Source: Tissierella sp. (GTDB lineage Bacteria; Bacillota; Clostridia; Tissierellales; Tissierellaceae). Taken from it: a stretch of DNA of 64,000 nucleotides. The stretch spans positions 62,001-126,000 of the forward strand of contig NZ_JAVKTS010000002.1 in the NCBI RefSeq assembly GCF_031460495.1. The letters are read 5' to 3'. A model generated the notes under the pieces. That model made no database searches, was not told the DNA's origin, and saw nothing but the letters and a program-made list of their open reading frames with translations. Below are positions 53,188-61,567 of this stretch, piece by piece (position 1 is the first letter of the stretch; every line of letters starts with the position of its first letter). The position numbers and the translations under genes are program-made.

Positions 53188-54357
53188 ATGCTTAATTTTA
53201 ATTACAATATTCCAACAAAAGTTTTCTTTGGAGAAGGTAAAATAAATTTTTTAGCAAAACAAATAAAAAAATATGGTTCTAGGGTACTCCTGACTTATGG
53301 CGGTGGAAGTATTAAAAAAACTGGAATCTACGACAAAGTAGTTCAAATATTAAAGGAAAATGATATACCTTATTTTGAACTATCTGGAATTGAACCTAAT
53401 CCAAAGGTTGAATCAGTAGTTGAAGGTGTTAGAATATGTAGAGAAAATAATATTGATTTCATTCTAGCAGTAGGTGGAGGAAGTACAATAGATTGTTCTA
53501 AAGCAATATCTGCAGCCTATTATTATGAAGGAGATCCCTGGGATTTAGTTCTTGGTAAATCAAAGATAACTAATACATTGCCTATTGGAACTATATTAAC
53601 TATTGCAGCCACAGGTTCAGAGATGAATGCAGGTGCTGTTATATCTAATCCGAAAACTAACCAAAAATATGGTTTCGGGCATCCTGGTTTTTTTCCTAAG
53701 TTTTCAATACTAGATCCAACTTACACATATTCATTGCCAAAATATCAAACTGCCTCAGGGGTAGCGGATATTATGAGTCATACCTTTGAAGAATATTTCA
53801 GTAATGTAAAAGGTGCATATTTGCAAGATAGATTAGCAGAAGGAGTTTTGAAGACTTGCATAAAATATGGTCCTATTGCTATAAACAATCCTGAGAATTA
53901 CGAGGCCAGAGCAAACATAATGTGGGCATCTTCATTAGGCCTTAATGGACTATTAGGATATGGAAAAGACTCCAACTGGACAGTGCATCCATTGGAGCAT
54001 GAACTTTCTGCATATTATGATATTACCCATGGAATAGGTTTAGCTATATTAACTCCTCACTGGATGGAACATGTATTAGATGAAAACAATCTATGGAAAT
54101 TTGTGGAATATGGTGTCAATGTATGGGATATAGACCCTAGTCTTGCTCATATGGACATTGCTAAACTTGCTATTGAAAAAACCAGTGAGTTCTTAAAGTA
54201 TTTAGGTATTCCAATGACTCTTAGAGAAGTTGGTATTGGAGAAGAAAAATTAGAGACCATGGCAGCAGATGTAATAGAATATATGGAAGGACCAGTAGGA
54301 AATTTTAAAGCATTAAATTATGAAGATATTTTAAGTATCTTTAAAAAATCATTGTAG
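53188..54357 (+). CDS. Iron-containing alcohol dehydrogenase (butanol dehydrogenase type)
   Basis: 389 residues. NAD(P) loop VLLTYGGGSIKKTGIYD and AVGGGSTIDCSKAI; metal ligands in VADIMSHTFEEYF, and His in HPLEHELSAYYDITHGIGLAIL and PHWMEHVL. Closest in style to YugJ/BdhA enzymes that reduce butyraldehyde or other aldehydes with NAD(P)H. Normal length. GGGAGATG precedes the ATG. Confidence 0.94.
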   Translation: MLNFNYNIPTKVFFGEGKINFLAKQIKKYGSRVLLTYGGGSIKKTGIYDKVVQILKENDIPYFELSGIEPNPKVESVVEGVRICRENNIDFILAVGGGSTIDCSKAISAAYYYEGDPWDLVLGKSKITNTLPIGTILTIAATGSEMNAGAVISNPKTNQKYGFGHPGFFPKFSILDPTYTYSLPKYQTASGVADIMSHTFEEYFSNVKGAYLQDRLAEGVLKTCIKYGPIAINNPENYEARANIMWASSLGLNGLLGYGKDSNWTVHPLEHELSAYYDITHGIGLAILTPHWMEHVLDENNLWKFVEYGVNVWDIDPSLAHMDIAKLAIEKTSEFLKYLGIPMTLREVGIGEEKLETMAADVIEYMEGPVGNFKALNYEDILSIFKKSL

Positions 54358-54373
54358 CTAGTATGAGGGCAAG

Positions 54374-54462
54374 GGCTGGTTCGTAAACCAGCCTACATAA
54401 TCATTTTATTATTTTTAGCGTAAATTGTACACTATTAATTGCTAATTGCTAATTGCTAAATG
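54374..54462 (+). repeat. Hairpin plus degenerate heptamer array
   Basis: GGCTGGTT-CGTA-AACCAGCC (54374-54393) is followed by A/T-rich sequence and then seven-base units TAAATTG, TACACTA, TTAATTG, CTAATTG, CTAATTG, CTAAATG (54421-54462) running up to the next gene's ribosome binding site. Same design as 11137-11198, in reverse order. The hairpin may also act as a weak terminator for the alcohol dehydrogenase gene. Confidence 0.6.
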
Positions 54463-54473
54463 GGGGGAGATAT

Positions 54474-55406
54474 ATGATATTAACTATTGATTTGAATCCA
54501 GCTATTGATAGGAAATATACTTTAGATAGGATTTGTATTGGAAAAGATACAGCCCTTAAATCTTCAGTCTACAGCCCAGGAGGAAATGGGATAGTATCTT
54601 CTGCCTTATTAGATACATTTAATGAGGACTCTTTTATTACTGGCTTTCTTGGAGGAATCAATGGAGAGTATTATCACAGGTCTTTAGTAGAAATAGGAAT
54701 TATGCATGAGTTTGTGCCTATTAAGGATGAGACTAGAGCCAATATTAAGATATTGGATCAAGAGGACAATTTAACTTCATTTTCAGAAGAAGGTCCAAGG
54801 GTTAGTAGGGAAGAGATAGTAAAGTTCTATGAGCTATATAGTAGGCTAATGTCAGATGCAAATATTGTTTGCGGAGTAGGAAGCGTACCTATGGGAGTAC
54901 CAAAGGATATTTATTTTGATTTTGTTTCTTTAGCCAATAAAAACAAGAAGAAGTTTATTTTAAATGTTAAGGGAGATAGTTTAGCCTCTGGCATTGATGC
55001 TTCTCCATATATGGTGATTTTAAAGCAAAGAGAACTTGAAGACTTGATGAAATTGAGTCTAAGTTTTGAGAATGAAGTCATTAAAGCTGGTAGATATCTT
55101 CTTGATAAAGGAGTACCATATATAGTTATTGACCTTGAGAAGAAAGGGAGTATTGTACTAGGCCAAGATAAAGGTTTCAGAATCGAGGTTCCATATTTAA
55201 GCAATGCAATTAATATAACTGATAATAGTGGAATGTCAGCAGGACTTGCCCTAGGTATTTCTAGAAATTATGATATGGAAATGACTTTAAGGCTAGGACA
55301 AGCCTTTAGCATAGCTCCGTATTTAAACCATAATATTATGAAGATTGAGATGAGTGATGTAAAAAGGATAATGAGTGAAATAGAGATATTTCCTATAAAC
55401 TATTGA
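54474..55406 (+). CDS. PfkB-family (FruK-like) protein with degenerate active site
   Basis: 310 residues resembling 1-phosphofructokinase from end to end: MILTIDLNPAIDRKY, FITGFLGGINGEYY, TRANIKILDQEDNLTSFSEEGP. The key sites are changed. The usual GGKG is GGNG (36-39). The catalytic NTxGAGDS is NITDNSGMS (247-255), with no Asp in the base position. It is probably a pseudoenzyme, regulator or sugar binder. GGGGGGAG before ATG 54474 sets the start; an in-frame TTG at 54453 lies inside the heptamer array. Confidence 0.8.
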   Translation: MILTIDLNPAIDRKYTLDRICIGKDTALKSSVYSPGGNGIVSSALLDTFNEDSFITGFLGGINGEYYHRSLVEIGIMHEFVPIKDETRANIKILDQEDNLTSFSEEGPRVSREEIVKFYELYSRLMSDANIVCGVGSVPMGVPKDIYFDFVSLANKNKKKFILNVKGDSLASGIDASPYMVILKQRELEDLMKLSLSFENEVIKAGRYLLDKGVPYIVIDLEKKGSIVLGQDKGFRIEVPYLSNAINITDNSGMSAGLALGISRNYDMEMTLRLGQAFSIAPYLNHNIMKIEMSDVKRIMSEIEIFPINY

Positions 55407-55410
55407 TTAG

Positions 55411-55441
55411 ACAACCAATCATTATTTGATTGGTTGTTTTT
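55411..55441 (+). terminator. Terminator after the PfkB-like gene
   Basis: ACAACCAATCA and TGATTGGTTGT (55411-55421, 55427-55437) perfect arms, five-base loop, then TTTTATT. Confidence 0.92.
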
Positions 55442-55473
55442 ATTAATTTGGTAAAGGTTTTAACTTCATTCTA

Positions 55474-55482
55474 TGATATAAT
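55474..55482 (+). promoter_or_regulatory. Extended -10 promoter of yhaO-yhaN
   Basis: TGATATAAT, 30 bases before the TTG start; no recognisable -35. Confidence 0.5.
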
Positions 55483-55512
55483 TTTATTAGTATTATCGGG
55501 AGGGGGATAATT

Positions 55513-56601
55513 TTGATTAAATTTGTTCATACTGGAGATTTGCATCTGGGGCTAAAATTTAATAATGTTTCTTTTCAAGGGGATAAGGCTTCAGAGAGAA
55601 GAAGAGAATTGTGGTCTACCTTTGAAAGAATAGTTGATTACGCTAAAGATGAAAAAGCCGATTTTTTATTAATTGCTGGTGATTTATTTGAGGAATCCTA
55701 CTTTACAATAGGGGATATAAATAGAATAAGAGATGTATTTAAAAATGCAGAGGATGTTAATATAATTATTTCTGCAGGCAATCATGATTTTATAGGAAAA
55801 AATTCATTATATAATAGGGTTCAATGGACTGATAATGTGACTATATTTAATGGAGAGGGAATACAGCAAAAGGAGTTCAAAGAATTAAATACAGTAATAT
55901 ATGGATATAGTTGGGATATGGTTGAAATTCGTGAAAATAATTTACTTAATGGATTGAATAATAAAGTGGATAAAGAAAAAAACAATATATTAGTAATCCA
56001 TGGCGATGTAAGTAATAATTCGTCCTATCTTCCCCTAAATATTCAAGACTTAAATAGTCTAAATATGGATTATATAGCTTTAGGTCATATCCATAAGCCA
56101 CAGATTATATCTAATAAAATTGCTTATTGTGGTTGTCCAGAGCCACTAGACTTTGGAGAAACAGGTGAGAGAGGCATTATTAAAGTAAGTATAGATAATA
56201 AAAAACTTGAGTTTGAGTTATTTCCTTTTAGTAAGAGGAAGTTTCTTGAAATAGAAGTAGAAATAGATGAAAGTATGGGATATGTGGATATAGTCCAAAA
56301 GTTAAAAAATATTAATATAGGAAATAAGAGTATGGATTTTTATAGAATAAATCTAAAGGGTTTTATTCAAAGGAATATTGTAATAGAAGATTTACATAAG
56401 GATATAGAGAGTGAATTTTATCATATAGAGCTAGTAGATAAGACTATTTGGGACTATGATTTGCAACTATTGGAAGAAGATAATAGGGATAATATAATAG
56501 GACAATTCATATCCTCCATGAAGGAAAAGGGATTGGATAATCCTATGATAAAGGATGCTTTATACTTTGGGCTTGAAGCACTATTAAAGGAGAGAGAATA
56601 G
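55513..56601 (+). CDS. yhaO: DNA repair exonuclease, SbcD/Mre11 type (YhaO)
   Basis: 362 residues. Calcineurin-like phosphoesterase motifs HTGDLHLGLKF, AGDLFEE, SAGNHDF, IHGDVSN and LGHIHKPQ form the two-metal site. A C-terminal capping region follows. Pairs with the next gene, a Rad50-like ATPase, one base away. TTG start after GGGAGGGGG. Expected to process DNA ends. Confidence 0.92.
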   Translation: MIKFVHTGDLHLGLKFNNVSFQGDKASERRRELWSTFERIVDYAKDEKADFLLIAGDLFEESYFTIGDINRIRDVFKNAEDVNIIISAGNHDFIGKNSLYNRVQWTDNVTIFNGEGIQQKEFKELNTVIYGYSWDMVEIRENNLLNGLNNKVDKEKNNILVIHGDVSNNSSYLPLNIQDLNSLNMDYIALGHIHKPQIISNKIAYCGCPEPLDFGETGERGIIKVSIDNKKLEFELFPFSKRKFLEIEVEIDESMGYVDIVQKLKNINIGNKSMDFYRINLKGFIQRNIVIEDLHKDIESEFYHIELVDKTIWDYDLQLLEEDNRDNIIGQFISSMKEKGLDNPMIKDALYFGLEALLKERE

Positions 56602-56602
56602 C

Positions 56603-59041
56603 ATGATTCTTAAGGAACTAAATTTAATAGGCTTTGGAAAATTTAAGAATAAAGATATTCAATTCAAAGATGGCATAAACCTTATCTATGGAGAGAATGA
56701 ATCAGGGAAATCAACCTTACATAGCTTTATTGATGGTATGTTCTATGGTTTTCTAAAGCCAAATGCTAAATCCACTATTTATTCTGAGGAACATGATAAG
56801 TATAATCCTTGGGATAAAAGCAAGTATGCAGGTATTATTAGATTTGAATACAATGGAAAGACTTATAGAATTGAAAGGACCTTTTCCAAAGGATCGGAAA
56901 GTACCATAGTGTTAGATGAAAATACTGGGTCAGATATTACTAAAAATATAGATGTAGGCACTGGAAAGATATTACAACCAGGAATTCACTTTTTTGGCTT
57001 TAATTCTAGAATATTTTCTAATACCATTTCTATTAAACAGCTAGCTACTAAGACAGAGGATAAGCTAGCCAATGAAGTCACAGAAAAGCTAGTCAATGTA
57101 GCTACTACACTAGATGATAGTATTTCTGTAGATAATGCCATATCTCACTTAAAAGTAAAAATGGGAGAAATAGGTACAGATAAAGCTCCGACAAAGCCTT
57201 ATGCAAGAAATTTAAAGGATATAGAAGTTTTACAGGAAGAGAAAAGGAAGATACTAGAAGAAAAAAACGGCTATGAAGATTATTTAGAAAAAGAGAGTAT
57301 ATTAAAGGATAATCTTTTATTAGAAGAGGAAAATTTACTTAGATTAAGAGAAGAACTTGCTAAAGCTGAAACCCTAGAAAGGGCAAAAAAGCTTGAAGAA
57401 GCAAAAATATTAACAGATGAGATAGGTAATTTAGAGACTAAAGTAGAAAAACTATCTATATATTCAAATATATCTATGGAGCAATATAAAGAATCCATCA
57501 AATTAAGTAATTCTATTGATTTTATAGAGAAAGATATAGCTGAACTTAAATCTGAATTATATAATATAGAAGAAGACTTAAAATCTAGAGATCTAGCATT
57601 TGGAGAGAATAGGCAAGATAATGAGATAGAAGAAATCAGCAATGATTATAGCAAATATGAGGAACTAGAAGAGGAAAAAAATTCAATATCATATAATAAA
57701 GAAGATCACAAACTAGAGTTTTTAAAAAGGGATTACAAGGATTATAAAAGTAAAGTATCAAAGCATAAACTTTTTCAGTTTGCTTTAATCATATTGTCAA
57801 TTATAGTAGCAGCTATAGGAATAGTATCAAATTACTATATTATATTTGCTATAATTGTTGGATTTATGCCTATGTTTGGATATTCTGCTTATAGGGCAAA
57901 TGCAATTAAATCCAGTATTGAGGATATAAATACACAAATAAATAATATCCAGACTAAAGAAACAGAAAGGTTAAACAAGATTAATAGTATTGAAAAACTT
58001 CAAGATTCTCTATTGAATAAAAACAAGGTTCAAAGCAAAATGGAGTTTAAAAGATTATTAGAGAGTATTAAATTCGATGCTATTAGAAGAAAAAATAATA
58101 AGGAGTTATATAATTCATTAATCCTTAAGAAAAATTCTTTAAGTGAAAAGATTACTAGTGACGAATTTAATAAAGAAGAGAATTTAAAATTGTTAGACCA
58201 CATATTTGAAGAAAATAAAGTACAGGATATAAATGAATTTAGCTATGCTTTAGATAAAAGAGCTTTAAGAGAAAAATATATTGGAGAATTAGAAAGTAAA
58301 GAAGAAATTCTTAGATCTGTCTTGGGAGGAGTCTCAATAAAAGGACTAATGGCTGAAATAGGTGAATTTAATTTTGATAGAATAAATATATCTGAAATTA
58401 TGGACAAAAACCAAGCAAAGTATAAAATTGAGAGAGCAAATGAAAATATTACAGATTTGAAAATTTCACTAAAGGGAGTAGAAGAGAACCTTAATATCCT
58501 AAGTAAAAACATAGAGAGATTAGCAGCAATTGAGGAAGAGCTAGATAGAAAAGCTGCTTATAAAGAAGAGTTAGAGAATAAATATAATGCTCTTGATATT
58601 GCTGCCCAGACTATAGAAGAATTATCTAAGGATATCCATAGTCAGTTTGCTCCAGATATAAATAGAAAGGTTAGCAATATTATTCACCAGATTACTAATG
58701 GGAAATATACAAATGTTAAGATTAGTGAGTCATTAGGTATTAGTGTGGAAAATCCTATTACAAAAGAAATAATCCCACTAAATTCTTTAAGTGGTGGGAC
58801 CATAGACCAACTATACTTTTCCCTAAGATTTGGTATAATAAATTCAATGGTGGAAAATAATTTTCCCTTGATTTTGGACGATTGTTTTATTCAATATGAT
58901 GATATAAGGCTAAGAAATATAATGAAATTTTTAGATACCATTGGAAATGAAAGGCAGGTTATTTTATTTTCCTGCCATAATCGTGAGAGAAAACTATTAG
59001 ATGATTTAGCTATGGATTTCAATTATATAGACTTAACTTAA
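56603..59041 (+). CDS. yhaN: Rad50/SbcC-like ATPase (YhaN)
   Basis: 812 residues. N-terminal Walker A GENESGKSTLHSFIDGMFYGF (about 31-41 for the loop), long coiled coils on either side of a hydrophobic segment (about 395-430, FALIILSIIVAAIGIVSNYYI), then the signature LNSLSGGTIDQLYFSLR and Walker B LILDDCFIQYDD. The membrane-like hairpin in the coiled-coil middle is typical of YhaN and unlike SbcC, which has a zinc hook. It would work with YhaO at the membrane. Confidence 0.9.
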   Translation: MILKELNLIGFGKFKNKDIQFKDGINLIYGENESGKSTLHSFIDGMFYGFLKPNAKSTIYSEEHDKYNPWDKSKYAGIIRFEYNGKTYRIERTFSKGSESTIVLDENTGSDITKNIDVGTGKILQPGIHFFGFNSRIFSNTISIKQLATKTEDKLANEVTEKLVNVATTLDDSISVDNAISHLKVKMGEIGTDKAPTKPYARNLKDIEVLQEEKRKILEEKNGYEDYLEKESILKDNLLLEEENLLRLREELAKAETLERAKKLEEAKILTDEIGNLETKVEKLSIYSNISMEQYKESIKLSNSIDFIEKDIAELKSELYNIEEDLKSRDLAFGENRQDNEIEEISNDYSKYEELEEEKNSISYNKEDHKLEFLKRDYKDYKSKVSKHKLFQFALIILSIIVAAIGIVSNYYIIFAIIVGFMPMFGYSAYRANAIKSSIEDINTQINNIQTKETERLNKINSIEKLQDSLLNKNKVQSKMEFKRLLESIKFDAIRRKNNKELYNSLILKKNSLSEKITSDEFNKEENLKLLDHIFEENKVQDINEFSYALDKRALREKYIGELESKEEILRSVLGGVSIKGLMAEIGEFNFDRINISEIMDKNQAKYKIERANENITDLKISLKGVEENLNILSKNIERLAAIEEELDRKAAYKEELENKYNALDIAAQTIEELSKDIHSQFAPDINRKVSNIIHQITNGKYTNVKISESLGISVENPITKEIIPLNSLSGGTIDQLYFSLRFGIINSMVENNFPLILDDCFIQYDDIRLRNIMKFLDTIGNERQVILFSCHNRERKLLDDLAMDFNYIDLT

Positions 59042-59122
59042 AGTAGTACATTAACTAAAAATATGTTGAAAACACTAGATTTTATCTTAATGTTCATCAA
59101 CAAGATTAACTGAGGTGATGTT

Positions 59123-59806
59123 TTGATATTCGCTATTGGAGATTTGCATTTTGATAATACTGGAGAAAAACCAATGGATATCTTTGGTGATAAATGGTTA
59201 GCTCATGAGGATAATATAATTAATAACTGGAAGTCTATTGTAGGCCATGATGATTTAGTCCTAATAGCAGGAGATATTTCTTGGGCATTGAAGCTAGAAG
59301 ATGCCTATGAGGATTTACTAAAAATAGAAAAGTTACCAGGAAAAAAGATAATGATTAAGGGAAATCATGATTATTGGTGGAATAGCTTAAAAAAAATAAA
59401 TGATCTTGGATTTAAAACTATAGATTTTATTCAAAATAATTGTTTTATATATGATGATATAGCAATAGTAGGCACTAGAGGATGGTCGTCAATTGATTTT
59501 GATGACTCAAATGCTCAGGATCATAAGATATTTATCAGAGAAATCAATAGGCTAAAACTATCTTTAGAATGTATCAAGGATAAAGTCAACAAAAAAATAG
59601 TAATGTTACATTACCCACCATTTAATATTGATTTTACTCCAAATGAATTTGTAAATATAATGAAAGAATATAATGTTGATATTTGCTTATATGGACATTT
59701 ACACTCTGAAGGACATAAATACGCAGTTGAAGGATTGATTGAAGGAATTGAATTCCACTGTATATCAAGTGATTTTATTGATTTTATTCCAAAAAAAATA
59801 TTATAG
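59123..59806 (+). CDS. Metallophosphoesterase
   Basis: 227 residues, calcineurin-like fold: GDLHFDNTGEKPM, LIAGDISWALKLED, KGNHDYWWNS, LHYPPFN and YGHLHSEGHK make a full dinuclear metal site. No specificity domain is visible. GAGGTGATG precedes the TTG start. Precedes nagB by 11 bases. Cyclic nucleotide, nucleotide or protein phosphatase roles are all possible. Confidence 0.9.
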   Translation: MIFAIGDLHFDNTGEKPMDIFGDKWLAHEDNIINNWKSIVGHDDLVLIAGDISWALKLEDAYEDLLKIEKLPGKKIMIKGNHDYWWNSLKKINDLGFKTIDFIQNNCFIYDDIAIVGTRGWSSIDFDDSNAQDHKIFIREINRLKLSLECIKDKVNKKIVMLHYPPFNIDFTPNEFVNIMKEYNVDICLYGHLHSEGHKYAVEGLIEGIEFHCISSDFIDFIPKKIL

Positions 59807-59817
59807 GGAGTGAAGAG

Positions 59818-60540
59818 ATGAAGGTATTAGTAAAGAGAAATTATGAAGAAGTAAGTAAAGTTGCAGGAGAAATATTTATTGAAGCTATAAAAAACAAGCC
59901 TAATATAGTGCTAGGATTAGCCACAGGAAGTACACCTATGGGATTGTATAAGGAAATAATTAGGGCTCACCAGGAAGGACTTGATTTTTCTAAAGTTAAG
60001 ACCTTTAATTTAGATGAATATGTGGGATTATCTCAAGATCACCCTAGTAGCTATGGATATTTCATGAATGATGAACTTTTTAAATATATTAATATAGTTA
60101 AAAGTAACACTCATGTACCAGATGGGAAGGCTGAAAACCTAGAGGATTATTGTAGAAAATATGATGAAATGATAATAGATGCTGGTGGAATAGATATTCA
60201 AGTATTGGGAATAGGCGAGAATGGTCATATTGCTTTTAATGAGCCAGCAGAGGCTTTGTCCCCAGGTACTAATATTGCAAGATTAACGGAAAATACCATA
60301 GAAGTAAACTCTAGGTTTTTTGATTCCATGGATGAAGTGCCTAAGACTGCCATTACAATGGGCATGGGCAGTATATTAAAAGCAAAGAAGATTGTGCTTT
60401 TAGCAAGTGGAAAGAGAAAGGCTCCAGTAATAAAAAGATTACTTAATGAAAATAAGGTAACTACTCAGCTGCCAGTATCATTTTTACACCTTCATCCAGA
60501 TGTGACTATTATAGTTGATGAAGAAGCTTATAATGGTTAG
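59818..60540 (+). CDS. nagB: Glucosamine-6-phosphate deaminase
   Basis: 240 residues. It converts glucosamine 6-phosphate to fructose 6-phosphate and ammonia. GLATGSTPMGLYKE, FNLDEYVGL (catalytic Asp), LGIGENGHIAFNEP (catalytic His and Glu region) and TMGMGSIL are intact. The N-acetylglucosamine deacetylase gene nagA is not beside it. ATG after GGGAGTG. Confidence 0.96.
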   Translation: MKVLVKRNYEEVSKVAGEIFIEAIKNKPNIVLGLATGSTPMGLYKEIIRAHQEGLDFSKVKTFNLDEYVGLSQDHPSSYGYFMNDELFKYINIVKSNTHVPDGKAENLEDYCRKYDEMIIDAGGIDIQVLGIGENGHIAFNEPAEALSPGTNIARLTENTIEVNSRFFDSMDEVPKTAITMGMGSILKAKKIVLLASGKRKAPVIKRLLNENKVTTQLPVSFLHLHPDVTIIVDEEAYNG

Positions 60541-60554
60541 TGGAGGAGATGAAT

Positions 60555-61097
60555 ATGAGAGAGCTTGAAGTAAAGATTTTGAATGTAGATTTAGAGGAGA
60601 TGGAATCAAAATTAATAGCTTTAGATGCTACATTAATTAGCAGAGAAAGGCAAGTAAATACATTAATTGATTCTGAAGATGGTTTTATAGAGAATAATTT
60701 AGATAGTTATTTGAGAATCAGAGAGACTAAATCCTACTTAAACAATGACATTAAGTATACATTAACTATGAAGAAGAATATCAATAGAGAAGGTTTAAGA
60801 GAAAATATTGAAAGCAATGTAGATATCTCAGATAAGGATACTATGTTATCTATTCTAGAAGATTTAGGATATGTTGTAGTACAAGAAGGATTTAAAGAAA
60901 GAACTTCTTACACTTTAGGAAATGTAAGATTTGATTTAGATAGATGGGATGAAAACACATATCCTTACCCTTATATGGAGATTGAGGTTAATGATGAAGA
61001 TGAACTTAAAGAAATGATTAAGCTACTAGATATTCCTAAAGAAAATATTTCTACTAAATCCATTGTAGAACTTAGAAGAGAAGCAAAGCTTATGTAA
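60555..61097 (+). CDS. CYTH-domain protein (class IV adenylate cyclase / triphosphatase family)
   Basis: 180 residues, CYTH tunnel fold: RELEVKILN (the ExExK strand), DSEDGFIENN, SYLRIRETK, KYTLTMKK, ERTSYTLGNVRFDLDRW and YMEIEVNDEDEL. Family members are adenylate cyclases, thiamine or inorganic triphosphatases. Which one is unclear. GGAGGAG before ATG 60555 decides the start against GTG 60540, which overlaps the nagB stop. Confidence 0.88.
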   Translation: MRELEVKILNVDLEEMESKLIALDATLISRERQVNTLIDSEDGFIENNLDSYLRIRETKSYLNNDIKYTLTMKKNINREGLRENIESNVDISDKDTMLSILEDLGYVVVQEGFKERTSYTLGNVRFDLDRWDENTYPYPYMEIEVNDEDELKEMIKLLDIPKENISTKSIVELRREAKLM

Positions 61098-61099
61098 CC

Positions 61100-61150
61100 A
61101 AAACCTCCCCATTAGAATAAGATATATTAATCTAATGCAAGGAGGTTTTT
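61100..61150 (+). terminator. Terminator hairpin that also carries the next gene's ribosome binding site
   Basis: AAAACCTCC (61100-61108) and GGAGGTTTT (61141-61149) form the outer stem and ATTAGA (61111-61116) with TCTAAT (61131-61136) the inner, ending in TTTTT. GGAGG of the 3' arm is the only SD for ATG 61153, so the same hairpin would end the previous transcript or hide the SD. Confidence 0.7.
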
Positions 61151-61152
61151 AC

Positions 61153-61353
61153 ATGTTAAATAATTTATTTGGTGGCGACGACAATAATATGATATTGATC
61201 ATTATCTTAATCTTTTTATTGTTAAGCGGAGGGGATATTTTCGGAGGCAAATGCAAAGACAGAGACAGAGACAGATGTGATGACGGAATATTTGGAGGAG
61301 ACAACATAATCTTGATAATTGTACTATTATTCTTAATAGGCGATATTTTCTAA
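61153..61353 (+). CDS. Tiny hydrophobic protein with internal duplication
   Basis: 66 residues: two halves with the plan LFGGDDNNMILIIILIFLLLSGGDIFGG and GIFGGDNIILIIVLLFLIGDIF, joined by KCKDRDRDRCDD. Each half is a Gly-Gly-Asp turn followed by a hydrophobic stretch of about 15 residues. It looks like a small membrane or spore-coat-type protein (glycine, phenylalanine and aspartate rich short proteins are common in spores), but no family is certain. SD is the GGAGG of the hairpin before it. Confidence 0.65.
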   Translation: MLNNLFGGDDNNMILIIILIFLLLSGGDIFGGKCKDRDRDRCDDGIFGGDNIILIIVLLFLIGDIF

Positions 61354-61354
61354 A

Positions 61355-61380
61355 AAAACAGCAGAAATTCTGCTGTTTTC
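61355..61380 (+). terminator. Terminator after the tiny protein gene
   Basis: AAAACAGCAGAA and TTCTGCTGTTTT (61355-61366, 61368-61379) perfect arms followed by CTTTAT. Confidence 0.8.
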
Positions 61381-61385
61381 TTTAT

Positions 61386-61495
61386 GACCTAACACAACGA
61401 AGGATACTGAGTTGATGTAGGTCAAACGCAATGAGCACCAAATCTATACGACCGATAGGGAGTAAATAGATTTGTGTTGCGAAACTGAGGGAAAT
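61386..61495. other. Structured intergenic element (candidate ncRNA or small mobile-element remnant)
   Basis: No reading frame fits here, yet two long hairpins do. Hairpin 1: GACCTA-CA-CAAC (from 61386) with GTTG-TG-TAGGTC (to 61423), twelve pairs, single-base bulges, loop GAAGGATACTGA. Hairpin 2: CGCAA, CAC, AAATCTAT (61427-61447) with ATAGATTT, GTG, TTGCG (61466-61481), sixteen pairs, a TGAG bulge and an 18-base loop. It is much more G-C-rich than other intergenic DNA here. I do not recognise a known riboswitch. Strand uncertain. Confidence 0.5.
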
Positions 61496-61567
61496 TTTGA
61501 AAGAATATTTCAAGTTGTGAAATAATAATGTATAATGTATATATATCCAATTAAAGGAGGGGTTTAG

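Noticed and set aside
54421-54462. Heptamer array as a CRISPR array
   Set aside because: The units are seven bases with no spacers and no cas genes nearby.
61386-61495. Known riboswitch classes for the double-hairpin element (yybP-ykoY-like GGGAGTA in loop 2)
   Set aside because: Only the short GGGAGTA string matches; the other conserved parts of that riboswitch are missing and tldD is not a typical target.
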